Assembly (NCBI GenBank): GCA_016081115.2
Contig: CM071933.1
Location: 57,426,660-57,490,659 of the forward strand
Length of the DNA stretch: 64,000 bases
From: Rehmannia glutinosa
Taxonomy: Eukaryota > Streptophyta > Magnoliopsida > Lamiales > Orobanchaceae
Direction: 5' to 3'
Each line of letters begins with the position of its first letter. Positions within the stretch are counted from its first letter, which is position 1. The notes under the pieces were generated by a model, which saw only the letters and a list, made by a program, of their open reading frames with translations, was not told where the DNA came from and made no database searches. The translations under genes were made by a program, and so were the position numbers. Shown here piece by piece: positions 37,324 through 48,031 of the stretch.

Positions 37324-37954
37324 ATTCATGTTACACAGACAGAGTTGAGCCACTTTCATCGTTCTGAAAGAAAAATTACAAGTGAAAAGGGCAAAGTGAT
37401 AGAAGATATAGTCTCTTCCGGAATGAGACCAACATATTCTTATCGTTACATGGCACATGAAGCAGAAGGGGATCATACTGTTGGGTGCACTATAAATGAT
37501 TATTTGAATTTTGTAAATGGTTTGAAATTAAAAGAACTAGAAGGTGGGGATGCACAAACACTAGTTGAAATGTTATACCAACAGCAGCCCGAGAAGGATG
37601 ACTTTTATTTTAAAGTTAAGTTAGATGATACGGTCAAACTGAGTAATACTTTTTGGAGAGACTCAACGATGAGAAAAGATTACGAAATATTTGGGAATGT
37701 TATAATATTTGACACAACATATCACACAAATAGATACAATTTGATTTGTACTCCATTAGTTGGCATCAACAGTCATTGGAAAAATGTAATGTTTGATTGT
37801 ATGTTCTTATCGAATGAAAAAATTGAAATATTTGAGTGGCTTTTTGAGGTTTTTAAGAAAGCCATGGGAGAAAAATGTCCTATCACTATATTCACCAATA
37901 AAGACCAAGCAATTTCTAATGCAATAGAAAAGATATGTGATTGTACTGAAAAGA

Positions 37955-38250
37955 TGATACTTTATCTCATAATACAAATACACTTACTTACAAAAGTGTT
38001 ACTTTATTTCTGTCATGTTTATTTTTTCTTCTTTGGTGTACTGAATTTCTATTTCGTGACTGTATTGAAAACATGATACTTTATCTCAAAAAAAATATAC
38101 TTTTACTCATAAAAGTATTACTTCAATTCTTTCATATTTATTTTTCCTTCTTTAATGTATTGAATTCGTATTCTGTGACTAGTATTGAAAACACGATAGT
38201 TTATCTTAGAAAACATGTACTTTTACTCATAAATATTATTATTTTAACTC
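37955..38250 (+). repeat. Approximately 120-bp minisatellite in a transposase intron
   Basis: Three diverged units each contain ACATGATACTTTATCTCA, TACTTTTACTCATAAAAGT and TATTTATTTTTCCTTCTTT. The same unit occurs in both orientations in the related element at 50030-50510, which ties the two MULEs together. Confidence 0.75.
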
Positions 38251-39229
38251 TGAATTATTCATGTTGGCTTTCCCTGGAACAAAACATAGGTTATGTCACC
38301 ATAATGCTCGAAGCAGGTTTGGACGGTTGAAAAGAAACAATTCTTTTAAAGATACATTTAAAAAATGCTTGTCCTGGGGTGAAAATTAGTTTGAAACCAT
38401 TGGAGTATTATGATTCAACATACGAATTGGAGGATCAAACATGGTTCAAGCAGTTGAATAAATTAAAGGGCAAATGGTGCACTGTCTTAAGCAATGACTT
38501 CTTTTCTACCAAAATACTTTTCTCACAAATGAGTGAAAGTACTAATAATGCCATGGGATTCAATGCAAAGAAGACCACAAATTTGGCTGCCTTTTATTGT
38601 ATTTTCAAGAAACTAGTGAAGAATTGGAGAATAAAAGAACAAAATAATGAATTACAGTCATCAAGATCAATTCCAACAACTGCTACACCATTAATTGGGC
38701 TATTAAAGCATGTTTATGAGGTATACACATTGACATTATTCAAAGACTTTGAGGCTGAGTTTATTGCATCAATTTCTCTTACTTGTACTATAGTTCAAAT
38801 GAGTTATTGAATATTTATGACATTTCTTTTCATCTGGGGTTGAAGATATAAATCGTGTGATGTTGGATCCTTTAGGAAGCATGTTAACATGCACTTGCAA
38901 TAAATTTGAAGAATGTGATATCTTGTGTTTCCATTCATTACAAGTCTTTCATCCCCATTCTCATGTCAAGATATCAGAAATATATATTCTGGAAAGATGG
39001 ACAAGAATGGCAAAATTTGAAGTATGGGACAGTTTAAAGAAGATACTTGAGAAGTCTGACAAGCCTAATGATTACATTTCATGGCGTCATAAAATGGCAC
39101 AAAGATATTATGATTTTGTGTTTAAATGCCAAGGAAATGAAAAAACAAGGAGAATCATTGAAGAGGTATATAGTAGGGATTTTCTTGCTATTACTACCTT
39201 GAAGAATGCACAAAAAATCACTTAGTAAA

Positions 39230-40285
39230 ATGAATCATCTGTTGTTTCAACCACATCTAATACGTTACATGATCCTGCTCGAACTGTTACGAAGGGAAGA
39301 AGAAAAAGGATAAAAGGGAAGTTTCGAAAAGAGCAGAAAGAAGACTGATGTGTCTGACTATTCTCATGCCAACGAGTTTGGTTCCAAGGCTCCAATGCCC
39401 AGTGCATAATTATGTTACATTTATTCAAATACTGATACTTTTTAGATTATATATGATACTTTTAAGATTTTAATATTATATTTGTTCAGTTTCTTCTATC
39501 AAGATCCTCTAATGTACCGTGTAGGTCATTTCAATTCATAGTGGACTCCCCAGAAATACTTAAAATACATACATGATATTTTTAAAATACTTAAAATCAC
39601 TAACCCGTGAAATGATACTTTTCATAATATTATTGATACTTTCAGCATTCTATATGATACTTTTCATATAATCACTGATATGTTTTAAGATATATCTGCC
39701 ATGTTGAACTGTAATTATATATACTATCATATAAAACTTTCGTGATACTTTTTTTTGTGCAATCACTGATACTTTGCGGCATTAAAATGAATTTTTAGAT
39801 TATACTGCATTTTCGAGATGCCAAAAGGATTGTCAACATAAAACAAGATGCAATGAAAAAAACTACATACATAATCACAAAAAGTTTATCAGAAAATATT
39901 CACAAAAAAATACCCTTATGTGGGACAAAAACATGTATCATAAAAAAAAACATATACTACAGTATCAATATTTGTGGTTTCTCTTACTTCATTTTTTCTA
40001 TTTCTTGGTGGGTTCCTTGAATTAAACACTTCTTGCTCCATTTTCACTTTACATTTATTCAAATCAGATAGAAGATTCTCACGCAATATTCACCTCTTAA
40101 CTTGCGACTTTCTAAGGGCTTCAACAAAAACAAAAAAAATATAAAAGTGCATACAATAATTATAGACTACATGTTGTTTGTTTAAAAGAATATTCGTACC
40201 TTAGGCAAATATTGAAAAATGATACTTTTCAAGGAAAAATAATACTTTTTAATATTAATTTGATGCTTGAAGATACTTATATGGT
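39230..40285. other. MULE interior without a gene; GATACTTTT-rich
   Basis: AT-rich sequence between the 3' ends of the two converging genes. Motifs such as TGATACTTTT and GATACTTTCA recur every 20-60 bases. Confidence 0.5.
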
Positions 40286-42110
40286 TCGCTTATTTCCCAA
40301 TCTCAGTGTCAGTTGGTTGGCTCGGTGGTATTTCAAACTTCATGAATCTTGAACATTCATCATCTTTCGCCCGTTTTTCAATCTCAGAGCTTTCTTTCTC
40401 ACCCATACCTCCAGTTGCAATTCGGGTTTTCTCTACATCTTCCCCATTAATTTTCGAAGAAATAGGATATATGTCTTCCACCCTCTCTCCTACCCAAAAT
40501 CTCCAACGCTCTCTCTTCTTTAACTCTTTTCATATACACCCAGTCGTATAATGTTGAAGACACAACAGATCAAACAATTCGGTTTTCCCTTGCCATTTCA
40601 TATGATGAAAATATATAATTTGCAAAGTCAATATGCAACTGTTTATGCAGGTAGTTAACTTCTTGTTAAAAAACAATTGTTGTTACACAGAGCCTCTCCA
40701 AAGCAAGGGAACCCCAGTCAAATATTGGGATCACATCTACATCCACTAGTGACTTGAAATAAGAAACAATGGCAGTACAATTTGCACTTGGTGTCAAAAT
40801 AGTGGATAAGCTATACAAGGCAAACAGTCTTTTAAAATCGTCCCCACATTCTTTATACTCATTTATAAGTTTGTTTTTCAAAGCCCCCACACTAGAACTC
40901 CCATCAATCCCTATTTTCTTCTTAAACTCATCCACGGCATCTAAACTTTCATTATGTCTACACACCAATAAATCATGGTTGTTCATTGGCATCATAAAAA
41001 CATCACATTTATCATTACGGGTTATAACAGACCTCTTTCTATCTCAATATTTAGCAACCGACTCGTCCCATTAAACCTCTTCACTAATCACAACAACTTC
41101 TGGGCAGAGACTTGTTTGACTTGCAACTTCAATAAACTACCATACTCTTAACATCTTCCTTCTATCGTTCAAACAATTCACTAGATCATATAACCCTTGC
41201 GATCTACATTGCGTAAGGAAATTGCTACAAGAAATATAGAGTGACATAAGTTCACTGTTCAAAATATAGAGTGATATATGTTCACTGTTGAAATAATATA
41301 AGTTCAATGTTGAAAATGTACAAATAATACATGGCATAAAAAATTAATACTTTTAAGGCAATTATGATACTTTCAAGAATCAATTATGATACTTCTAACA
41401 TGCAGAGTAATATATGTTCAATGTTGAAAATGCACAAAAGATATAGGGCATAAAACAATGATATTTTTCAAACAATTTATAATATGTTTGAGCATTAAGA
41501 ATGATACTGCTAACATGCAAAGTGATATAATATATGTTCAATGTTGAAAATGCACAAAAGATACAGGGTATAAAATTGATATTTTTAAGGCAATTTCTGA
41601 TACTTTCAAGCATCAAAGATGATACTTCTAACATGCAAAGTGATATAATATATGTTCACTGCTGAAATACACTGACATAAAATTGATGCTTCTAAAGCAA
41701 TTTCTAATACTTACGAGCATCAAACATGATACTTCTAAGACACAAAATGATTATATTCAATGTTCAAATGCTCAAAAGATACAGAGGCATATACAAAGAT
41801 ATTTTTCAAGCAATTTATGATACATTTGAGCACTAAAAATGATACTTCTAAAATGCAAAATGATATACATAATGTTAAAAATGCACAAATATATGACATA
41901 TAAGTGATACTCTTCAACAAAAAAGTTGTTACTTCTCAACCAAAAAATGATACTTTTAAGTGCAATAACCTCTCATTATCTTCCTCAGATAGCTTCCTTT
42001 TCTTTTGAGGATTTTTACTTTCCTTCTTTAAAATTTCCTTCACCGGAGATTTACATTTTTCAGCAACCTTTCCCAGTTCACGACTAGAGCTAACTTCCTT
42101 CATCGGAGGC
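40285..42110 (-). pseudogene. Second MULE-borne gene, probably a captured host domain
   Basis: Read on the minus strand: an exon near 42105-41960 (KMKEVSSS-type start, basic stretch ILKKESKNPQKKRKL); an exon near 41213-41130 (SNFLTQCRSQGLYDLVNCLN); a longer piece 41100-40666 (DLLVCRHNESLDAVDEF, RLFALYSLSTILTPSANC, SLVDVDVIPIFDWGSLALE); and an acidic piece 40540-40290. The middle motifs recall the plant-mobile-domain or DUF1985-like N-terminal regions often found in transposon-borne plant proteins, but I cannot fix the family. Introns consist of GATACTTTT-rich repeats. Stops near 41070 indicate decay. Confidence 0.5.
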
Positions 42111-42322
42111 AAATTAGTATGGGCATAGGTCGGTTAAGCAGGATCCGTCTTACGAATTTAGACCGATAAGATGGTCTTATACAAGTTTTTGCCTCGAATA
42201 AAATGGGATAGGAAATCCCCCAATTAATATGAGAATGGGACGGGGATGAGGATTTCCCATGTCTCTAGAACCGGAGATGGGATAGGAATGGTATTTATAT
42301 TTTTCGTCCAATCCTCATTCGC

Positions 42323-42379
<57 letters not shown>

Positions 42380-43057
42380 CATATAATATTTATCTATTAT
42401 TAATAATTTATTTTATTTATAATAGTTTATTTTATCAATTCTATAAATAAAACCCTCAAGTCTTTATGATTTTTCTTGTTCTCATTCTTTCTTTTACAAT
42501 TAGAGATTTATGTTATATTTATGTTATTTTTATTTATTTTAATAATTGATTATTTTAAGTAATTTATTTTATAATTTTTTTATTAATAAATACAAAATTG
42601 GAACCCGTTTCCCCATAGGACCCCGATTCTCCATGGGGACCCCATTCCCCGAACAGGGATTCCCCATCCCTATCCCAAATACCTAAAGCGAGGAATAATA
42701 CGTAGATGGGGTTCAGGGATGAGAATGGTATGTCCAATACCAACCTCATCCCACCTATTGTCATCCCTAAGAATCAAACCCCAACTGCTAGACCGAAAGT
42801 GTTAGTTAATGGTTAATAGGACTATGTTTTCCCTTAAAGCAGCAAAGCCCCACGTTCACATGTTGTGGGCCATTACAACACCGATGCCATAAAACGACAA
42901 TAAATCCTTAAGGGAGATTGGTGTAGACCATCAAAACACCAATATCGCAAAGCAACATCAAATCCTTGAGGGAGATCTCTAGACCACACCAATCTAACAA
43001 TCTCCCTCAGTGACACCCAGAGGAATTTCTGAACCTGCAACCTTGCTCTAATATCAT

Positions 43058-43273
43058 TGTTAGGATCTAACCTCAGCTGCTACACCAAAAGTTATAGTTG
43101 ATGGTTGGCAGGGTTATTTTTTCCCTTAATTAGGGCGCAAAGCCCAACATTTTACATGTTGCGGATGGGCATGAGGGGCTTTACAAATACCATCAAGATG
43201 GGTTGTCACAACACTAATGTCATAAAGCGATAGTGAATCTCTTAGGGGGATCGCTTGACACCATAATCCAACA
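43058..43273 (-). repeat. 5' LTR of the small TRIM
   Basis: 216 bp, aligning with 42778-42999 at clearly lower identity than the other LTR pairs here. Flanked on the right by AATTT. Confidence 0.7.
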
Positions 43274-43399
43274 AATTTGAAGAGCAACCAGACATTATTT
43301 TCAAATAAAGAATCTTAAGTAATCTTATTCTGAAATTAGTAGAGAGTTTAAGAAATAAAGTTTGTAGTTTTGAGAGCAAAAATCATCATGCCTTTTGAG

Positions 43400-44015
43400 T
43401 AATGGTGGCAATTTGATCTGCCCCGATCATGACTGCGTTGGCCCGCCCCGTTTGGGTCATCCCACTCTGTGAGCCACGACGGGGCTGGGCATGTCTAGTT
43501 ATCATCTCTACCCCGTGAGTTCTCTGTGTCGCCTAGTATTTTTATGTTTTTCAATATATTTAATATATGATAATATAATTCATATGTATTTAATAGTTAA
43601 TATTATATCTAACATTAATATTGATAATGACAATTTTTATAAATAATATGCATTCATAATACAAAATATAAGATAAAAGAACTTATTAATAATACAATAT
43701 GCAAGATAAAAAATCTTATGATAGTAAAATCGTATTTTACACACGGTCGCCCAACCCCACCCCGTGACCCCTAGCCCAACTGTATTTTTTTCTTAATAAA
43801 ATATATAATTTTTCCCTTAAAAAACGTGATAAGAAAATATTTGGAGTGCACTGGGAACCGGGGAGGCCCCCCTGAATCTGACCCTGCCCGTGATAGGTTG
43901 ACCCATCCCATCACTTGGGGTGAACGGGGCGGGTCTAGGTCATAAAGTACTCGCCCCATCCCATCCCGCTCCATCCCGTCCCACCCAATCCCGTCCCACT
44001 CCATTACCATCCATA
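43400..44015. mobile_element. hAT-type MITE A
   Basis: 616 bp. The ends are TAATGGTGGCAAT and, inward on the other strand, TATGGATGGTAAT (9 of 13). The flanks are CTTTTGAG at 43392-43399 and 44016-44023, exact. The interior is rich in CCCGCCCCG-type sequence. Confidence 0.75.
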
Positions 44016-44023
44016 CTTTTGAG

Positions 44024-44236
44024 TAGAGCTATCAGTTTCGGCCCAGCCCGGTGGGCTGGCCCGACCGACCCGATAAAAGCATCGGATTGGGCTCTAATTT
44101 TAGAGGCCCAAAATGAGCCGGGCTTTTTTGGCCCGGCCCGAGTGGCCCAATTATTTTAGTGCATTTTCGTGGGTTGGGTCGGGCTCAAGAAATGGTAGCC
44201 CGAACATTGTTCTGCCCGACCCGTTTGACACCTCTA
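44024..44236. mobile_element. hAT-type MITE B
   Basis: 213 bp. The ends are TAGAGCTATCA and, inward, TAGAGGTGTCA. The flanks are CTTTTGAG at 44016-44023 and 44237-44244, exact. It shares its left octamer with the right octamer of MITE A, so both used the same target sequence. Confidence 0.85.
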
Positions 44237-44560
44237 CTTTTGAGAGCTTAAATAAGGGTCTTGAGAGCATTTCCCAGCTGGAGAATAATGCAACTGATAT
44301 AAACCAGGGGGCTTAGCCCACCTGGCCACCACAAGGGACTTAAAGTCTCTTGTGGGGTGGAGGTCAGGGGTTCAAATCCCTACCCCATCAAATTGCTTCC
44401 CGGGGTATATGCGAACTGGTAAAGATTTGGTGGGCATATATACTGAATAGCATCCGTGTGAGTTCTATTTGGGGATATATTAACTATTATTAGATTTGGG
44501 GGGTCGAACATAATTGTTCTCTTTAGCTGGGAGGATCTGATTGTACATCAGCAGACCCTA

Positions 44561-46059
44561 TGATGCAGACAGAAGCGTAACAAGAACAACAAATAACACA
44601 AATACTACCGTTGATTTGCAAGAATACCGGAAGTATTGAACAAAGCAATATAATTCTCAAAAGAACATGTATTGCAAAGAGAATAATCTCAAAATTAATA
44701 ATATTCAACCTCCCTAAAAATAATAGTAAAATAACTATTTATAAGACCAAACTAAGAGTCATAACTTAAACCAGACTAAAAGACTTCTAAACACAAATCA
44801 CTTCCTAAAATATAAGATAATGTAAAATCCTAAAAGATATATCATATCTCCATCATTCTCACCAGGGTCGAGACGATTCGTCCTCGAATCGGAAGGGAGA
44901 TCCTAGAAAAAAAATATCTAACCATGGAGGAGCGCGAGGAGGACGAGATGGAAAAATAAGGTGAATAGCAAAATGAATCTGAATTGAATCAAAATAAAAT
45001 AATCTGTGTGAAACTCTAGAAAACCATCTCCACTTTGCCCAATCGACGACTTAATTTTAGTGCATCCATCGGACCAAGCCCATGATGCCTTATCATTACT
45101 TGTTTTCTCTATTGTTGTAGATTGAAGATCCCCACAAACAATCACAATCTCTTTATCGAAAATTGATTGGTCATCATAACTGCAATCTTTGTCGTTAAAA
45201 ATTGATGGGCCATCATAGCCACCATTATCATCGTCAAATTGCATAGGGTTTTCATAGCTAACCTCTGGAATAATGTCTTCATCTTTCTCATCATAACCAA
45301 CCGTCGAAATGGCGTCGTCACCTTCCTCATCAAAGATAGGTGGACCATCATAACCACTAATCTCCTCGTCATCAAAGTATGGAGATTCTTCATAGCCAAT
45401 CGCCGATGTAGTGTCGTCGCTTTCTTCATCAAAAATTGGTGGTCCATAGTAACCACCAGCCTCCTCATTTGACAAAATATGTGGGGATGGATAAAAATCG
45501 AAACCACACCCACCATGATAGTTCCGACTACTGCCTCCGTTGCCTATATCGCGCACTCAATCACGGTCGATCATGAGCTGGGCGGTGACGATGTCGAAAA
45601 TTTCTTGTTGTTGGATGCGAAACGTGATTATCCGTTGTGTCAACAAGTCGATCTGTTGACGGATCTGTGCGATGTCGTTGATGCGTTGTGGATCCTATCT
45701 GGACAACATGGTTCAGAAGCGTAGTCTGGTCTCTAAATACCAACTGATGCAGACAGAAGCTTAACAAGAACAACAAATAACACAAATACTTACCGTTGAT
45801 TCGCAAGAATACCGGAAGTATTGAACAAAGCAATATAATTCTCAAACGAACATGTATTGCAAAGAGAATAATCTCAAAATTAATAATATTCAACCTCCCT
45901 AAAAATAATAGTAAAATAACTATTTATAAGACCAAACTAGGGGTCCTAACTTAATTAAAACATTAAAAGATAAACCAGAATAAAAGACTTCTAAACACAA
46001 ATCACTTCCTAAAATATAAGATAATGTAAAATCCTAAAAGATATATCATATCTCCATCA
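44561..46059 (-). mobile_element. Internally deleted Ty3-type element, copy 2 (intact structure)
   Basis: LTRs at 45745-46059 (5') and 44561-44855 (3'); exact 5-bp flanks CCCTA (44556-44560 and 46060-46064). Next to the 5' LTR, 45724-45743 reads TTGGTATTTAGAGACCAGAC on the minus strand, a probable primer site. Before the 3' LTR the frame reads SDSRTNRLDPGENDG. The total is 1.5 kb. Homology with copy 1 (1545-3073) extends from the LTRs through the primer site into the interior. Confidence 0.9.
44918..45556 (-). CDS. 212-codon acidic repeat protein of the deleted Ty3 element
   Basis: One open frame starting MRDIGNGGSS. After GGCGFDFYPSPH come repeated acidic units: GGYYGPPIFDEESDD, SGYDGPPIFDEEGDD, DEDIIPEVSYENPMQFDDD, GGYDGPSIFNDKD. 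It ends in a hydrophobic tail (LIQFRFILLFTLFFHLVLLA) that may simply be read-through of untranslated sequence. It has no nucleic-acid-binding or enzymatic motif. It is probably a residual gag-pol linker left open by chance or low age; a selected function is unproven. The degraded orthologous stretch is at 2020-2382. Confidence 0.45.
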   Translation of the reverse strand: MRDIGNGGSSRNYHGGCGFDFYPSPHILSNEEAGGYYGPPIFDEESDDTTSAIGYEESPYFDDEEISGYDGPPIFDEEGDDAISTVGYDEKDEDIIPEVSYENPMQFDDDNGGYDGPSIFNDKDCSYDDQSIFDKEIVIVCGDLQSTTIEKTSNDKASWAWSDGCTKIKSSIGQSGDGFLEFHTDYFILIQFRFILLFTLFFHLVLLALLHG

Positions 46060-46290
46060 CCCTACCATAACACTGACTAGTGTGTGCACATCTCGCGGAT
46101 TACCTTGCTGGCAACGATGAGGGGCCAGAGCTGTTGTCCTCAGGCATAATCAGGCGTAAGCCTATAAGCTGAGCTATCAAAAAAAAAATGCAACAGATGT
46201 AAAATCGTTGGAATGGTAGACCAACTGCCACGTTAGCTGAGGGAAACGACAGAACTAAGGGCAAGTTAATTCAAGGGGGAAAGTGTTATA

Positions 46291-46541
46291 CTGCCTCCGT
46301 CCCAATTATATAGTCCAATTGGACTTTTCACACAGATTAAGAAAAAGTATTGGAAATTATAAATATGTAAAAAAAATTACTTGATTTGCCCTTTAATGAA
46401 TAGTGTAAATTACAAAAATGCATATTAAATAATGTTATAATAGTAAAAGAATGAAAAAGTACTGTTAAATATGGGAAGTGGACTATATATTTGGGACATC
46501 CCAAAAAGGAATACTGATCTATATATTTGGGACAGATGGAG
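46291..46541. mobile_element. Stowaway MITE
   Basis: The termini are CTGCCTCCGTCCCAATTATA and, inward, CTCCATCTGTCCCAAATATA. TA flanks both sides (46289-46290, 46542-46543). 251 bp, AT-rich and non-coding, with the TCCAATTGGACTTTTCA phrase typical of the family. Confidence 0.9.
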
Positions 46542-46761
46542 TAATTAATAGTTTGGGGAGGTGTTTGTGATCTATTAAATACTTGAGGGTGTAAACGTAT
46601 TTAATTTGGTTTTTTTTGTCTTCTTGTGAATTTCATCACTTTTCAGCAGATACTGTGAATTGACGGGGTCTCTCTCAAACGATGACGCATGACGGGATCG
46701 GAATTCCTAATATGCCCTTCTACTTTTTCTTTTTTCAGCATCTACACTATTATATTTTTAA

Positions 46762-48022
46762 GGGTAAAATTCACTTTACCCCTTATACTATTGACTTTGT
46801 ATCAAATACCCCCTTATACTATTAAAACCTTCAAATACCCCCCTTGACCAATAAAAAAAGTATTAATAGACAAGAATACCCTTGAATTATACATAATATT
46901 AAATTCATTTTTGCCTTCTCTATAATTCAATTTCAATTAATTTGATTATATCCTCTAATTTAATTAAACAAATAAATATATATTTAGATCTAACATAAAA
47001 AATCAGCAAAATATAGTTTCAATAGTATAGATAAGCTGCATTATTTTCCTAAAAATAATTTTATATTAATATAATAATATGTGTATGTATATATATATAT
47101 ATATATTGTTCTATTTAGTAAATAACTAAGTTCAGTGTCAAATTAATTGATAATAATTTATATTTATTATATTTCTGTTAAATAAGACGTTCAAGTGTGC
47201 GTTAAACAAATTATCAAAACTATAATTTTATTTTTGAAGCAGTAAACAAATATTATAAGAATGAAATATCATATAATACTCTCTCACAATTATATCATTG
47301 TTTGATCTCATTGTTTTTTAACACTAATTCTAGAAGAAATAAATATTAACAAAAATTGAACAAAAAATTATATAGCTAATATAATATTAATAATATTAAT
47401 TTTAAAAAAATATCATATAAATATATATTATATTGTTTCAAAAAACATCTTCTAGTTTTTTTTTTACTTTAAATGTCATAATTGCAATAATATTGTACAA
47501 GATTTTCTTTTTTTCTCCAATATTGATTTTCCTTCAACATATAATACATTACTACACATAGTAATATGGTGTGTACCATACATTATATAATTCTTAAAAT
47601 CTACAATTTTGACTCTAAATTGACTACTTACTTGCTAAAGTTGTATATTTAAAATAATAATAATGAAAATTTACATAGTATTTTTTTAAAAGAATCTTTG
47701 GTGAATTCTCTATAATATTAATTGAAGTCATATTTTTCTTTATATTATTTTAATTACATTTAATTAAGATTATTTAATTTTAAAATTCTGTGTTGAATAA
47801 AATTTGGTATCAAATTAATCGATAGTTAATTAAAATGGATAAACTATTTATAGTTTATAATAGGTAGATGTTCAAAGTAATCTAAACTTTTATTCAAGAT
47901 AAGGTCAATTTTGTCCATTAACATACTTTTTATTGGTTTAGGGGGTAATTTGAAGGTTTTAATAGTAGAGGGGGTATTTGATACAAAGTCAATAGTACAA
48001 GGGGGTAAAGTGAATTTTACCC
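46762..48022. mobile_element. Long-TIR non-autonomous element (Mutator-type), 1.26 kb
   Basis: Inverted repeats of over 110 bp at both ends begin GGGTAAAATTCACTTTACCC and continue with TATTGACTTTGTATCAAATA and TATTAAAACCTTCAAAT. The exact 9-bp flank TATTTTTAA occurs on both sides (46753-46761 and 48023-48031). The interior is extremely AT-rich and non-coding, with (AT)n at 47089-47106. Confidence 0.9.
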
Positions 48023-48031
48023 TATTTTTAA

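Larger units (their letters stand above)
36190..39225 (+). pseudogene. FAR1/MULE-type transposase gene, intron-containing, degraded
   Basis: Probable exon pieces: 36195-36320 (acidic N-terminus, ends at a GTAATG donor); about 36744-36864 (SSDEDDIEFVEGG); 36950-37340, FAR1 DNA-binding part (LYHDHSRALGFSIRKAIF, then a stop); 37345-37950, MULE transposase core (FWRDSTMRKDYEIFGNVIIF followed by DTTYHTNRYN, and ITIFTNKDQAISNAIEKI); 38290-38810 (NARSRFGRLKRNNSFKDTFK and MSESTNNAMGF); and 38857-39225, with a SWIM zinc finger of the CxC...CxH kind (TCTCNKFEECDILCFHSL). Stops at about 37085 and 38330 and the missing HRxCxWH region show decay. Catalytic Asp candidates are those of FDTTY and TNKD. Confidence 0.8.
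35882..42193. mobile_element. Mutator-like element (MULE), 6.3 kb, with two converging degraded genes
   Basis: The left terminus is GAGTATGCCTCTCATAGGAC; the right terminus read inward is GGCAAAAACTTGTATAAGAC. From base 19 both continue CGTCTTATCG or CATCTTATCG, so the TIRs are imperfect. The 9-bp flanks are CCGAATAAA (35873-35881) and TCGAATAAA (42194-42202), 8 of 9 matching; 9 bp is typical of Mutator. Inside are a FAR1-type transposase gene (plus) and a minus-strand gene. Introns and spacers are crowded with GATACTTTT motifs. A shorter relative with the same two termini lies at 49127-50859. Confidence 0.85.
35830..42769. mobile_element. hAT-type MITE carrying an inserted MULE
   Basis: The left end is CAGGGATGACAAAATCC; the right end read inward is TAGGGATGACAATAGG. 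The flanking octamers are ATAATCAA (35822-35829) and AGAATCAA (42770-42777), 7 of 8 matching. The MITE's own sequence is 35830-35872 plus 42203-42769 (about 610 bp), including an (AT)n tract at 42326-42362. Confidence 0.75.
35818..43273 (-). mobile_element. Small TRIM-type LTR element, split by a MITE that is split by a MULE
   Basis: Right LTR 43058-43273 (TGTTAGGATCTAACC to AATCCAACA). A degenerate primer site adjoins it on the left (minus strand TGATATTAGAGCA, 43044-43056). A polypurine tract (minus GAGGGAGAT) adjoins the left LTR, whose body is 42778-42999 and whose first 12 bases are stranded at 35818-35829. The flanks are AATTT at 35813-35817 and 43274-43278. The native interior is only about 58 bp (43000-43057), with no coding sequence. 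The two LTRs have diverged clearly, so this is an old insertion. Confidence 0.75.
44304..46186 (+). mobile_element. tRNA-derived SINE, split by a deleted Ty3 element
   Basis: It starts CCAGGGGGCT; A box TAGCCCACCTGG at 44314, B box GGTTCAAATCC at 44369. Body sequence runs to 44560 and resumes at 46065-46176, ending in a run of A (46179-46188). The flanking 17-mers AATGCAACTGATATAAA (44287-44303) and AATGCAACAGATGTAAA (46187-46203) match at 15 of 17, so both ends belong to one retroposition event. The SINE without its insertion is about 380 bp. Confidence 0.85.
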
